A DNA stretch of 64,000 nucleotides from Microbacterium atlanticum (GCF_015277815.1 NZ_CP063813.1:1240001-1304000); one strand, 5' to 3'. Positions 18,045 to 27,358 are shown, counted from the first letter of the stretch. Notes: generated by a model from the letters alone, not told the origin. A program made the numbers and translations.

Positions 18045-18887
18045 TCATCCGAGGCAGATGTCCTCGCGTGCGCGGAGGGGACGCCATTCGTCCTCTCCGC
18101 GCGCCTCCCTGCCCCTGAGCTCGTCGACGGGCGGCAGCACGTCGGCCTCCACGAGCGGTCCGAGATCCACGCCGGCCAGCTCCTCGATGTCGGCGATCGG
18201 CACCTGGAACGTCCGGAAGGCGCCGAGGGGCGGCACGGAGAGCGCTCCCTGGCGCACGTCGATCAGGGCCGACTGGTCGAGCACGAAGCCGGCTGCCGCG
18301 AGCTCAGGCATCCGCCCGTCCCGATCCGTCGCCCACGCGGCCACCTTGAAGAAGCGACGAGGGATCCGGATGCCGCGATACGGCGGATCGTCGGGCGCCA
18401 GCACGGGCGCCGTGAAGACGCTGAGGCGTTGATCGGTGGCGTCGGCGTACGCGAGCACGTGGTCCTCGAGACCCAGCCACAGCTCCTTCGACTGGTTGAA
18501 GCCGCCGGCCTGCGGCGCCGCGTTCGGGTAGACGAACGTCGCCTCGGTCGCCCGGCGGGCGTCGGGCGGCGTACCCCAGCCGGGGTCGCGGCGGCGCACC
18601 AGGTGCCCGCGATCGAGATCGTTGGCGGCGTACAGTTCGGGCCCCGCCTGCTCCGTCTCCGGCACGCGCGGGTCCAGGCGCCACTGACCGGTGCGGGGCA
18701 GGTCCCGCAGCGACGAGCCGTCGATGTTCACCCCCGTCACGACCGCGAGCCTGCGAGCCGCGTCCAACAGCACGGTGAACCGCGGATACGTCAGCACGTG
18801 GACCTCGCCGTCGCCGAGCGGTTGAGGGAGAGGGAGAGGGATGCCCACGAAGCGGTCGTCATAGCCGTCCGGCGTCGTCTCGGTCAC
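18045..18887 (-). CDS. DNA/RNA non-specific endonuclease (NUC family)
   Basis: A 280-residue protein with the Serratia-nuclease beta-beta-alpha-metal motif: LDRGHLVRR, in which His is the general base. The magnesium-binding asparagine region is TFVYPNAAPQ...GFNQSKELWLGLEDHV. Such enzymes cut DNA and RNA without sequence preference. No signal peptide is visible (VTETTPDGYDDRFVG), which is unusual because relatives are mostly secreted or carried by toxin systems. No inhibitor gene is obvious nearby. The GTG start overlaps the stop of the decarboxylase remnant by 3 nt (GTGA), which implies coupled translation. Confidence 0.85.
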   Translation of the reverse strand: MTETTPDGYDDRFVGIPLPLPQPLGDGEVHVLTYPRFTVLLDAARRLAVVTGVNIDGSSLRDLPRTGQWRLDPRVPETEQAGPELYAANDLDRGHLVRRRDPGWGTPPDARRATEATFVYPNAAPQAGGFNQSKELWLGLEDHVLAYADATDQRLSVFTAPVLAPDDPPYRGIRIPRRFFKVAAWATDRDGRMPELAAAGFVLDQSALIDVRQGALSVPPLGAFRTFQVPIADIEELAGVDLGPLVEADVLPPVDELRGREARGEDEWRPLRAREDICLG

Positions 18888-19201
18888 GCGTCCATCCTGG
18901 CCGAGGCGGGGGTCACGGGGTCGCGGTCGTCCTTGTCTGGCGCATTCCACAGGTCGCCGAGGATACGCCAGCAGTACTCCTCGACGGCTGCGGTGGCGGG
19001 GTACTCGTCCTTGTCGATCATGTTCTTGTCGGCCGCGTCCAGGTACAGCCGCTCGGCATGCTCGTCCATCCACGTGCCCACGAACGTCGCGAGGTTGAGG
19101 CGGGCGTTCCCGTCGAGCATGATCTGGTCGCGGATGACCCGGTAGGCGGTCTCGGGCAGCATCTCGGCCGGTCCGTTCGGCGGCGACTCTAGCTTCGCGT
19201 C
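18884..19201 (-). pseudogene. Glutamate decarboxylase N-terminal remnant
   Basis: About 92 residues from ATG 19162 match the N-terminal region of group II glutamate decarboxylases: MLPETAYRVIRDQIMLDGNA, then RLNLATFVGTWMDEHAERL and KNMIDKDEYPATAAVEEYC, then WRILGDLWNAP. After LWNAPDK the frame changes to unrelated residues and stops at 18884, so the pyridoxal-binding domain (about 370 residues) is missing. Homology may extend some residues upstream of the ATG to about 19201. A possible -10 TAGAGT lies 28 nt before the ATG, so it may be transcribed and lead into the nuclease gene. Confidence 0.75.
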
Positions 19202-19244
19202 GCTGCGACGGGCACCGCGCAGATCACATGAAAGGACGGGCTGC

Positions 19245-19967
19245 TCACTCGCCGCCGCGCGGCCCGGCGGTGCCTCCGGGCGCCTCCCCGGAATGCACCC
19301 AGCCGTACTCGGACTCCGGCCGCCCGCGGGTGCCGTACCGCTGCGCCCGCTGTGCCCGCCCCGCGGCCACCAGGTGCTCCAGGTAGCGTCTCGCCGCCAC
19401 GCGCGACATGCCCAGTCGCTCCGCGGCCTCGGCGGCTGAGATCGGGCCGCGCTCACGCACCTCGTCGCTGATCACCGCGAGCGTGGCGGGCGCGAGCCCT
19501 TTGGGCAGCGGCACCGGAACGGCCGGGCGCAGGGCGCCCAGCAGCGCGTCGATCTCGGCCTGCGTGGGGGCGCCTGCCGCCTCGTCGGCGCGTCGGCGGA
19601 ACTGACGGTACTGCTCGAGCCGCTCGCGGAAGGCCGCGAAGGTGAACGGCTTCACCAGGTACTGCGCCACCCCGAGCGCCACCATCTGGCGCACCACGTC
19701 GGCGTCGCGCACGCCGGTGATCGCGATGACATCGACCGCGACGCCACGCGCCCGCAGGTGGCGCAGCACATCGAGGCCAGTGCCGTCCGGCATCGTCACG
19801 TCCAGCAGCACCAGGTCGACCTCGTCGCTGCGCGCGAGGACGGCATCGATCGCGGCGCGAGCGCCCGTGCACTCCGCGACGACGGCGAAGCCGTCCAGAC
19901 GCGCCACGTACTCGCGGTGCAGCTCGAGCGTGAGCGCGTCGTCGTCCACGAGCAGCACGCCGATCAC
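19245..19967 (-). CDS. CitB/DcuR-type response regulator
   Basis: A 240-residue two-component regulator. The receiver domain has acidic residues D8-D10, phosphorylation site D56 in LLDVTMPDG, T84 and K106 in YLVKPFTF. The C-terminal helix-turn-helix (PISAAEAAERLGMSRVAARRYLEHL) matches the CitB/DctR group. The GTG start overlaps the kinase stop (GTGA). With the kinase and the divergent symporter it forms a carboxylate-sensing unit comparable to Bacillus DctS-DctR-DctP. Confidence 0.93.
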   Translation of the reverse strand: MIGVLLVDDDALTLELHREYVARLDGFAVVAECTGARAAIDAVLARSDEVDLVLLDVTMPDGTGLDVLRHLRARGVAVDVIAITGVRDADVVRQMVALGVAQYLVKPFTFAAFRERLEQYRQFRRRADEAAGAPTQAEIDALLGALRPAVPVPLPKGLAPATLAVISDEVRERGPISAAEAAERLGMSRVAARRYLEHLVAAGRAQRAQRYGTRGRPESEYGWVHSGEAPGGTAGPRGGE

Positions 19968-21232
19968 GACGACCGCCCCGCGGGCAGCGTCACCACGAAG
20001 GTCGTGGGGTCGTCCTGCAGCGTCACCGTTCCGCCGGCTCCGACGACGATGGAGCGGACCAGCGCCAGGCCGACGCCGCGCCCCGCGGCGCCGCCCGGCT
20101 TGGTTGAGAAGCCGTGCTCGAAGATGCGGTCGCGCAGCGCAGCCGGCACACCCGCGCCGCTGTCGGCGACCTCCAGACGCAGCGCGGGCGGCGAGGTCGA
20201 AGCGGCGGCGAACACGACGCGCACCCAGCGCGGTGCGTCGCCCGCCGCCGCGGCATCCATCGCGTTGTCGATGAGGTTGCCGACGACCGACACCGCGTCC
20301 ACCGGCGAGAGCGCGCTGCGGGGAGCATCGGGATCGATGTCGGCCGACCACTCGATCCCGCGCTCCCGAGCCTGCGCCGCCTTACCCAGCAGGAGGGCCC
20401 CCACGGTCGGATCGCCGCCGCGGCGCGCCGCGACCTGATCCACGAGCTCCTGGCTCTGGCGTGAGGTCTCCGTCAGGATCTCGACGGCTTCGCGCGTGCG
20501 GCCGAGCTCCAGCAGCGACACCGCGGTGTGCATGCGGTTGCCGTGCTCGTGGGTCTGCGCGCGCAGCGCCTCACCGAGCGTACGCACCGACTCGTACGAC
20601 GCAACGGCGTCGCGGATGGTGCCGGCGGGCAGATCGCCGGCAACCTGCCGCGTGGAGCGACGGGCCAGCCAGGCTCCCACGAGTCCGGCGGCCAGGAGTG
20701 CGAGCGCGATCGAGAGCACGAAGGGGAGCCGGGGGAGGATGTCGGACCAGATGCTGCCGACGGTCACGCCGACCGAGACCCAGCCGACGAGGTCACCCGC
20801 GCGCGTGACCGGGACGATGGTGCGCACCGAGGGTCCGAGCGTCCCCGTGAACTCCTCGGTGACCGCTGCCCGTTGGGCGGGGATCGTGCCGAGATACGGG
20901 CGGCCGATCTCGTCGGGGTTCCGGTGGGTGACGCGGATGCCGTCGGGCGTCATGATCGTCACGAAGTCGACACCCGTCCGCGCCCTGACGTCCTCGGCCA
21001 CAGGCTGCAGGCGGGCCGAGGACTCGGGAGCGGCGAGGGCGGCTCCCACCTCCGGCAGAGCCGACAGGGATGCGGCGACCGCACGCGTGACCTCCTCGGC
21101 CTCGCTGCGCTCGGAGCGCTCCGCGTCCAGCACGAGCACGGCGGCGAGGGCGGCGACGATGACCGCGGCGGAGAGCGCGACCACCGCGAAGACCCGGGAT
21201 GCCGCACTCGTGCGCTCCGTCCTCGATGACAT
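19964..21232 (-). CDS. CitA/DcuS-type sensor histidine kinase lacking the cytoplasmic PAS domain
   Basis: A 422-residue kinase with two membrane helices (about 14-36 and 169-190) flanking an extracellular PAS-like sensor of about 130 residues (FVTIMTPDGIRVTHRNPDEIGRPYLG). The H-box is THEHGNRMH with H228. The ATPase domain has NLIDNAMDAA, ADSGAGVP, FSTKPGGAAGRGVGLALV. Most CitA/DcuS relatives have a cytoplasmic PAS domain; here only about 35 residues link helix 2 to the H-box. GAGGAG stands 6 nt before the ATG. A carboxylate such as succinate, malate or citrate is the likely signal. Confidence 0.92.
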   Translation of the reverse strand: MSSRTERTSAASRVFAVVALSAAVIVAALAAVLVLDAERSERSEAEEVTRAVAASLSALPEVGAALAAPESSARLQPVAEDVRARTGVDFVTIMTPDGIRVTHRNPDEIGRPYLGTIPAQRAAVTEEFTGTLGPSVRTIVPVTRAGDLVGWVSVGVTVGSIWSDILPRLPFVLSIALALLAAGLVGAWLARRSTRQVAGDLPAGTIRDAVASYESVRTLGEALRAQTHEHGNRMHTAVSLLELGRTREAVEILTETSRQSQELVDQVAARRGGDPTVGALLLGKAAQARERGIEWSADIDPDAPRSALSPVDAVSVVGNLIDNAMDAAAAGDAPRWVRVVFAAASTSPPALRLEVADSGAGVPAALRDRIFEHGFSTKPGGAAGRGVGLALVRSIVVGAGGTVTLQDDPTTFVVTLPAGRSS

Positions 21233-21413
21233 GGCTCTCCTCGTCGATTCCGCCGGGTTCCATCCTCGCGCCTGAGCCGGCTCGGACCGAGCGTCGGACC
21301 GCGACCAATACGACCACAAGTCGACCCGGCGACAGCGACGTCGCACGCTGTGGTCACGCCGCGGACGTCCCCGGCACCGCAGACACACACTCGTTCACCC
21401 GCAGGAGGCAAAG

Positions 21414-22865
21414 ATGGCTCTCTCGACCCGGACCACGTCGTTCGCACTTCCCGGCTTCAACTCCCGGCGCGGCAAGCAGGCGTGGGACAAGCACACCTGG
21501 CTCTACATCTCGGTCATCGTCGCCGTGGTGCTGGGCGCGGTCGTCGGCCTCATCTGGCCCGACGTCGGCGTGGCGCTCAAGCCCCTCGGCGAGGGGTTCG
21601 TCGCCCTCATCAAGATGATGATCGCGCCCATCATCTTCTGCACCATCGTGGTGGGCGTCGGCTCCATCGCCAAGGCCGCCACGGTCGGCAGGATCGGCGG
21701 ACTGGCGCTGCTGTACTTCATGGTGATGTCGACGTTCGCGCTCGCCATCGGCCTCGTGGTCGGCAACCTCCTCCACCCGGGTGAGGGCCTGAACATGACC
21801 AGCGCCAGCTACGAGTCCACGGCGGAGGCCAAGACCACCCAGGAGTTCATCCTCGGCATCATCCCGACGACGTTCTTCTCCGCCTTCACCGGCGAGAGCG
21901 TCCTCCAGGTGCTGTTCATCGCGCTCCTCGTCGGATTCGCGCTCCAGCAGATGGGCGACAAGGGCACTCCCATCATGAATGCGGTCAAGCACCTCCAGGC
22001 GCTCGTCTTCCGCATCCTCGGCATGATCCTGTGGCTCGCGCCGCTCGGCGCCTTCGGCGCCATCGCGGCGGTGGTGGGCAACACCGGCATCGCGGCGATC
22101 TGGGCGCTGGGCACGTTGATGATCGCGTTCTACATCACGTGCGCGGTGTTCATCGTCGGGATCCTCGGCACGCTGCTTTACGCCGTGGCCCGGGTGAACC
22201 TCTTCAGCCTCATGAAGTACCTGGCGCGCGAGTACCTGCTGATCGTCGGCACCTCGTCCTCCGAGTCGGCGCTGCCGCGTCTCATCGCCAAGCTCGAGCA
22301 CCTCGGCGTCTCCAAGCCGGTGGTGGGCATCACCGTGCCGACCGGCTACTCGTTCAACCTCGACGGGACGGCGATCTACCTGACGATGGCGTCGCTGTTC
22401 ATCGCCAGCGGCATGGGCGCTCCGATGTCGATCGGCGAGCAGATCGGCCTGCTGGTCTTCATGATCATCGCCTCCAAGGGCGCCGCCGGCGTCACCGGCG
22501 CGGGCCTGGCCACGCTCGCCGGCGGTCTGCAGGCCTACCGCCCCGACCTGGTGAACGGCGTCGGAGTGATCGTCGGCATCGACCGGTTCATGTCGGAGGG
22601 CCGCGCCCTCACGAACTTCACGGGCAACGCCGTGGCCACGGTGCTGATCGGGACCTGGACCAAGGAGTTCGACGCCGCGCGAGCCCGTCGCGTGCTGGCC
22701 GGGGAGCTGCCGTTCGACGAGACCACCCTTTCCGGACACGACCACGACGGGATGTCCTCATCGGCCGACGCTGTCGGCGTGCAGGGGCTCGAGGAGGCCG
22801 CGATCAGCGAGGCAGAGGCCCGTGAGAAGCGCGCGCGCGAGCGCGAAGCGATCCTCTCGCGCTGA
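21414..22865 (+). CDS. Dicarboxylate/amino acid:cation symporter (DAACS)
   Basis: A 483-residue GltPh-fold transporter importing C4-dicarboxylates or acidic amino acids with protons or sodium. Signatures are GTSSSESALPRLI (the serine-rich hairpin tip), GYSFNLDGTAIYL (transport-core motif), ASKGAAGVTGAG (hairpin 2) and DRFMSEGRALTNFTGN. The tail of about 50 residues is hydrophilic and basic at the end. AGGAGG lies 6 nt before the ATG. It is divergent from the CitA/CitB-like genes, which probably activate it; this points to C4-dicarboxylates (DctA-like) rather than glutamate. Confidence 0.93.
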   Translation: MALSTRTTSFALPGFNSRRGKQAWDKHTWLYISVIVAVVLGAVVGLIWPDVGVALKPLGEGFVALIKMMIAPIIFCTIVVGVGSIAKAATVGRIGGLALLYFMVMSTFALAIGLVVGNLLHPGEGLNMTSASYESTAEAKTTQEFILGIIPTTFFSAFTGESVLQVLFIALLVGFALQQMGDKGTPIMNAVKHLQALVFRILGMILWLAPLGAFGAIAAVVGNTGIAAIWALGTLMIAFYITCAVFIVGILGTLLYAVARVNLFSLMKYLAREYLLIVGTSSSESALPRLIAKLEHLGVSKPVVGITVPTGYSFNLDGTAIYLTMASLFIASGMGAPMSIGEQIGLLVFMIIASKGAAGVTGAGLATLAGGLQAYRPDLVNGVGVIVGIDRFMSEGRALTNFTGNAVATVLIGTWTKEFDAARARRVLAGELPFDETTLSGHDHDGMSSSADAVGVQGLEEAAISEAEAREKRAREREAILSR

Positions 22866-22887
22866 GCGGCGGCCGAGGAGACAGGGT

Positions 22888-22921
22888 GAAGGACGGGTGC
22901 GATCGATCGCACCCGTCCTTC
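22888..22921 (+). terminator. Terminator of the symporter gene
   Basis: Perfect palindrome with arms AAGGACGGGTGCGATC (22889-22904) and GATCGCACCCGTCCTT (22905-22920), plus one flanking G-C pair. Confidence 0.85.
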
Positions 22922-22928
22922 CCCGTCC

Positions 22929-23138
22929 TCACTCGTTGGGATCGAGCTCGCCCGCCTCGATCGCCGATTCGCGCTCCTCGAGCTCGAACTCGTCGACCTC
23001 GTCCTCGACGGCCTCCAGCGGGTCGAGGGTCGGCGGTGGCAGCTCGAGTTCGACGTCGTCGTCGACGGGCACGTCGCGGTCGTCGTCGGGAATGCGCTCT
23101 CGGAAGTCGCTCATGTCGGGCTCGCTGTCATCACTCAT
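22929..23138 (-). CDS. Small acidic hypothetical protein
   Basis: A 69-residue protein, about 40% Asp/Glu, with no hydrophobic segment and probably disordered: MSDDSEPDMSDFRERIPDDD, then proline-rich LELPPPTLDPLEAVEDEVDE. It starts with an ATGA overlap on the DUF5302 gene, so the two are co-translated. I do not recognise a family. Confidence 0.65.
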   Translation of the reverse strand: MSDDSEPDMSDFRERIPDDDRDVPVDDDVELELPPPTLDPLEAVEDEVDEFELEERESAIEAGELDPNE

Positions 23139-23317
23139 CCGCTCTTGCGTCGGAACTCGCGCTTGGTCATCGCGCCGTGGGTGCCGTGGATCGCCGAATC
23201 GGCGTCCAGGTGCGACTCGCCCTGGCGGTGATTCGCGTTCTTCCTGTCGAGAGCTTCCTTGAACTTGCGCTTCATCTCTTCCGATGCCGAAGACGCCGGC
23301 TTCTCGTCGGTGCTCAT
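23135..23317 (-). CDS. DUF5302 domain protein
   Basis: A 60-residue, hydrophilic, charged protein typical of actinobacteria: SASEEMKRKFKEALDRKNAN, then HRQGESHLDADSAIHGTHG and the basic end TKREFRRKSG. The function is unknown. TAGGGT ends 7 nt before the ATG on the minus strand, so it is likely leaderless, and it leads a two-gene operon with the acidic protein. Frames further upstream have no family similarity. Confidence 0.8.
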   Translation of the reverse strand: MSTDEKPASSASEEMKRKFKEALDRKNANHRQGESHLDADSAIHGTHGAMTKREFRRKSG

Positions 23318-23380
23318 GACGCCCACCCTAGGCGCGGCATCCGACGTCCGCCAGGGTCCGGCGACGGATCGCCCCGCTGG

Positions 23381-23648
23381 TAGGCTTGTGCGGGTTGCCC
23401 CCGGGCATCCGCTCAAATGAACACGAGCACTGTGCTCGCACCGAGCACTGTGGAGCAGGCCGGCAGGAAGCTGGTCCCCTGTGGTGGGTTCCCCGACGCG
23501 ACATCGCGGCGGGTGATCTTCGACTGGTGACCAGCGCTGGCGAGTCCCGCGGGATCACCGCGCGCCGAGATCTGCCTGTTCCTGCTCCTTCGACTGACCC
23601 TCGCCCGGCACACGGCCGGACGAGGCTAAACAAAGAAGGAGGGACCTC
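23381..23648 (+). promoter_or_regulatory. pnp -10 box and long structured leader
   Basis: TAGGCT (23381-23386) predicts a start near 23393 and a leader of about 255 nt without a gene. The leader contains the perfect hairpin CGAGCAC-T-GTGCTCG, then a second copy of CCGAGCACTGTGGA, and GTGATC...GGATCAC pairing further on. PNPase is autoregulated through leader cleavage in E. coli; the same role here is inferred. Confidence 0.55.
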
Positions 23649-25925
23649 TTGGAAGGTCCGGAAATCACCGCCGCCGAAGCCGTCCTCGACAACGGCCGCT
23701 TCGGCACCCGCACCGTCCGGTTCGAGACCGGCCGACTCGCGCAGCAGGCACAGGGTGCCGTCGCCGCGTATCTCGACGAGGAGACGATGCTCCTCTCGGC
23801 CACCAGCGCGGGCAAGAATCCGCGTGAGGGCTTCGACTTCTTCCCGCTGACCGTGGACGTCGAGGAGCGCTCGTACGCCGCCGGAAAGATCCCCGGTTCG
23901 TTCTTCCGCCGCGAGGGACGGCCGTCGACCGAGGCGATCCTCGTCTGCCGTCTCATCGACCGCCCGCTGCGACCGTCGTTCGTCGACGGCCTCCGCAACG
24001 AGGTGCAGATCGTCGTCACGGTGCTCTCGATCGCACCCGGCGAGTTCTACGACGCGCTGGCCATCAACGCGGCCTCCCTGTCGACCCAGATCTCGGGTCT
24101 GCCGTTCTCGGGTCCGATCGCCGGCGTCCGCCTCGCGCTCATCCCGGGCCACGGCGAGAACGGCGACCAGTGGGTCGCGTTCCCCAACGCCAAGCAGCTC
24201 GAGGACGCCGTCTTCGACCTCATCGTCGCCGGTCGCGTCCTGGAGGACGGCGACGTCGCGATCATGATGGTCGAGGCCGAGGCCACCGAGGGCTCGTGGA
24301 ACCTCATCAAGGGCGGCGCGACGAAGCCGAGCGAAGAGGTCGTCGCGCAGGGCCTCGAGGCGTCGAAGCCGTTCATCAAGGAGCTCGTCGCCGCGCAGAA
24401 CGCCGTCGCGAAGACCGCCGCCAAGGAGATCCAGTCGTACCCGGTCTTCCCGGCGTACAGCCAGGAGACGTACGACTTCGTGGCGGAGCGCGCCTACGAC
24501 GAGCTCGTCGGGATCTACCAGATCGCCGACAAGCAGGAGCGCCAGAACGCCGACGACGCCGTCAAGGACCGCGTCAAGGCCGAGCTGATCGCCGCCGTCG
24601 AGGCGGAGCAGCTCCCGGGCGTCGCCACGCTCGAGTTCAGCGCCGCCTACAAGTCCGTGACGAAGAAGATCGTGCGCGGTCGCATCCTCACCGAGGGTGT
24701 GCGCATCGACGGTCGCGGCCTCGCCGACATCCGCCCGCTCGACGCCGAGGTGCAGGTCATCCCGCGCGTCCACGGCTCGGCGATCTTCCAGCGCGGCGAG
24801 ACCCAGATCCTGGGCGTCACCACGCTGAACATGCTCAAGATGGAGCAGCAGATCGACTCGCTGTCGCCGGTCACGCACAAGCGCTACATGCATCACTACA
24901 ACTTCCCGCCGTACTCGACCGGTGAGACGGGCCGCGTGGGCAGCCCGAAGCGCCGCGAGATCGGTCACGGCTTCCTGGCGGAGCGGGCGCTCGTGCCGGT
25001 GCTGCCGGGCCGCGAGGAGTTCCCGTACGCGATCCGCCAGGTGTCGGAGGCTCTCGGCTCCAACGGCTCGACGTCGATGGGCTCGGTGTGCGCCTCGACC
25101 CTGTCGCTGCTGAACGCCGGGGTGCCGCTGCGCGCCCCCGTCGCGGGCATCGCGATGGGCCTTGTGTCCGACGAGGTCGACGGCCAGACGCGCTACGCCG
25201 CGCTGACCGACATCCTCGGCGCCGAGGACGCCCTCGGCGACATGGACTTCAAGGTCGCCGGGACGAGCGAGTTCGTGACCGCGATCCAGCTCGACACGAA
25301 GCTCGACGGCATCCCGTCGTCGGTGCTCTCGGCCGCGCTGACGCAGGCCAAGGACGCCCGCCTGACGATCCTGAACGTGCTCAACGCGGCGATCGACGCG
25401 CCCGACGAGATGGCGCCCACCGCGCCGCGCGTCATCAGCGTGCAGATCCCCGTCGACAAGATCGGCGAGCTGATCGGCCCCAAGGGCAAGACGATCAACG
25501 CGATCCAGGATGAGACCGGCGCCGACATCTCCATCGAGGAGGACGGCACCGTCTACATCGGCGCCGTCGACGGTCCGTCGGCCGAGGCGGCACGCGCCCA
25601 GGTCAACGCGATCGCCAACCCAACCAACCCCGAGGTCGGCGAGCAGTTCCTCGGCACGGTCGTGAAGATCGCGACGTTCGGCGCGTTCATCTCGCTCCTG
25701 CCCGGCAAGGACGGACTGCTGCACGTCAGCGAGGTCCGCAAGCTCGCCGGCGGCAAGCGCGTGGAGAACGTCGACGACGTGCTGTCGGTCGGTCAGAAGC
25801 TGCTCGTCAGGATCACCAAGATCGACGACCGCGGCAAGCTGTCGCTCGAGCCCGTGCTCGAAGAGGCGGCGGACCCGGACGGCGCCGGCAGCGCCGCCCC
25901 CGCGGAGACACCCGCCGAGGCCTGA
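23649..25925 (+). CDS. pnp: Polyribonucleotide nucleotidyltransferase (PNPase)
   Basis: This 758-residue phosphorolytic 3'-to-5' exoribonuclease has the full layout: two RNase PH domains around a helical linker, a KH domain ([20 protein letters not shown], then [18 protein letters not shown]) and an S1 domain ([20 protein letters not shown]). Residues [25 protein letters not shown] and [18 protein letters not shown] are PH-domain signatures. The start is a rare TTG, supported by GAAGGAGGG 6 nt upstream. It acts in mRNA decay together with RNase J encoded further along. Confidence 0.98.
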   Translation: MEGPEITAAEAVLDNGRFGTRTVRFETGRLAQQAQGAVAAYLDEETMLLSATSAGKNPREGFDFFPLTVDVEERSYAAGKIPGSFFRREGRPSTEAILVCRLIDRPLRPSFVDGLRNEVQIVVTVLSIAPGEFYDALAINAASLSTQISGLPFSGPIAGVRLALIPGHGENGDQWVAFPNAKQLEDAVFDLIVAGRVLEDGDVAIMMVEAEATEGSWNLIKGGATKPSEEVVAQGLEASKPFIKELVAAQNAVAKTAAKEIQSYPVFPAYSQETYDFVAERAYDELVGIYQIADKQERQNADDAVKDRVKAELIAAVEAEQLPGVATLEFSAAYKSVTKKIVRGRILTEGVRIDGRGLADIRPLDAEVQVIPRVHGSAIFQRGETQILGVTTLNMLKMEQQIDSLSPVTHKRYMHHYNFPPYSTGETGRVGSPKRREIGHGFLAERALVPVLPGREEFPYAIRQVSEALGSNGSTSMGSVCASTLSLLNAGVPLRAPVAGIAMGLVSDEVDGQTRYAALTDILGAEDALGDMDFKVAGTSEFVTAIQLDTKLDGIPSSVLSAALTQAKDARLTILNVLNAAIDAPDEMAPTAPRVISVQIPVDKIGELIGPKGKTINAIQDETGADISIEEDGTVYIGAVDGPSAEAARAQVNAIANPTNPEVGEQFLGTVVKIATFGAFISLLPGKDGLLHVSEVRKLAGGKRVENVDDVLSVGQKLLVRITKIDDRGKLSLEPVLEEAADPDGAGSAAPAETPAEA

Positions 25926-25962
25926 GCCCGGGGATCACGGCCGGCCGCGCCGGTCGTGGCTC

Positions 25963-25995
25963 CGGATGCCCGCTCCCTGTGGGGGCGGGCATCCG
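25963..25995 (+). terminator. Terminator of pnp
   Basis: Stem CGGATGCCCGC/GCGGGCATCCG (11 bp) with an 11-nt loop, 38 nt after the pnp stop. Confidence 0.75.
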
Positions 25996-26199
25996 TCGTC
26001 TGACGCGTTCGCGTCGCGGACCGATGGCTGACGAGGAAGCCGGGTCAGCGCTTCGTGACCGAACCGTTACGTAATGTTTATCGACAGTTCGCCTGGCTGC
26101 GCGGCGTGTTCGCCGGACTGCCTTACCCTCGAAGTACGCGCCGGGGGGTGCGAACAGTGATCACGGGGCTCGGTGACGAGCAGCGTGAGGGGGTGGCAC

Positions 26200-27240
26200 A
26201 TGGCTTTCTTCGGCGTTGACTCGACGCTTCCCCCGGTGAGCCCGGATGCCGCCGCCACCGGCACACGCCGTCCCCATCCGTCGGCACCGATACCGGTGCA
26301 GGGCCCGTCCGTGGGCAGCAACATCCGTGTGCCGCTCGGCGAGAGCGGATCGGACGCCTTCCCCCTGATCCTCGGCGCGGCCGAGTTCGGCTGGACCGTC
26401 GATCTCGAGTCCAGCCACGCGATCCTCGACGCGTACGCCGAGCTCGGCGGCAACGCGGTGCACACCGCCGACAGCTACTCGAGCGGCCGCAGCGAGCACA
26501 TCCTCGGGCAGTGGCTGCACTCGCGGGGCCTCCGCGACGACATCGTGCTGACGGTCCGTGTGGGCGGTCACGCCGACAATCCGGGGCTCGGCCCGGTGAA
26601 TCTCATCCGCGCGGTCGAGGCGTCGCTGAAGCGGCTGCGCACCGACCGGATCGATGTCCTCTCCCTCGATGCCACGACCGACCCCGGCTCGTCGCTGGAA
26701 GACACGCTCGCCACGGCCGAGTGGCTCGTCGACACCGGCAAGGTGCGGGCCCTCGGCGCCTACGGGTACACCGCGGCGCAGCTGGTGGAGGCGCGCATCC
26801 TCTCGTCCGCGGGCTACCCGCGCATCACCGTGCTCGACGTCCCGTTCAACGTGCTGCGCCGCCATGAGTTCGACGCGGACCTCCGCCTCGTCGCCGGCGC
26901 CCAGGCGATGGCCGTCACGCCGTCGCACGCCCTCGAGCACGGATTCCTGGCGGGGCGGCAGCGTTCGAAGATCCGCGGCGCGCTCTCGGTGCGCGGCGCC
27001 CAGCTGGCGGCGAACCTCAACCGTCGTGGCAGCCGCACGCTGCGCGCTCTCGACGCGGTCGGCGCCGACCTCGGCGTCCCCGACGCGGCGGTGGCGGTCG
27101 CGTGGCTCCTGGCTCAGCGGCTCGTGACCGCCCCGATCGTGAACGCCTACGCGCCGCAGCACGTCGAGGAGCTCGTGCAGGGTGTCGGGGTGCGGCTCAG
27201 CCGCTCGCAGCTGGCCGACATCGGCCGGGCCGCAGAGTAG
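26200..27240 (+). CDS. Aldo/keto reductase family protein with replaced catalytic tetrad
   Basis: A 346-residue TIM-barrel protein of the AKR superfamily with a Pro/Ala-rich N-terminal 45 residues. Alignment to classical AKRs gives GGNAVHTADSYSSGRSE for the HIDCAHVY region, IVLTVRVGG for the VSK strand and RIDVLSLDATTD for DLYLIHWP. Of the tetrad Asp-Tyr-Lys-His, only tyrosine (Y93) is kept; the others are H88, R120 and D157. It may be non-catalytic or chemically altered. ATG 26200 follows GAGGGGG by 6 nt. TTACGTAA (26067-26074) and TACCCT lie upstream. Confidence 0.82.
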   Translation: MAFFGVDSTLPPVSPDAAATGTRRPHPSAPIPVQGPSVGSNIRVPLGESGSDAFPLILGAAEFGWTVDLESSHAILDAYAELGGNAVHTADSYSSGRSEHILGQWLHSRGLRDDIVLTVRVGGHADNPGLGPVNLIRAVEASLKRLRTDRIDVLSLDATTDPGSSLEDTLATAEWLVDTGKVRALGAYGYTAAQLVEARILSSAGYPRITVLDVPFNVLRRHEFDADLRLVAGAQAMAVTPSHALEHGFLAGRQRSKIRGALSVRGAQLAANLNRRGSRTLRALDAVGADLGVPDAAVAVAWLLAQRLVTAPIVNAYAPQHVEELVQGVGVRLSRSQLADIGRAAE

Positions 27241-27358
27241 TCGCGCGCCTCCGGCGCGGCGTCCCGACTCGTACACAGCCCCGTAGCCGGCCTGCGCCGG
27301 TGTCGTAGGGTGGAAGGGTGCCGTCCCCCGGCACGCGACCCCCGACGGAGTGAGCTGC

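Noticed and set aside
23328..25724. A nearly 800-codon minus-strand open frame opposite pnp
   Set aside because: Antisense artefact; the plus strand encodes a complete PNPase with all domains.
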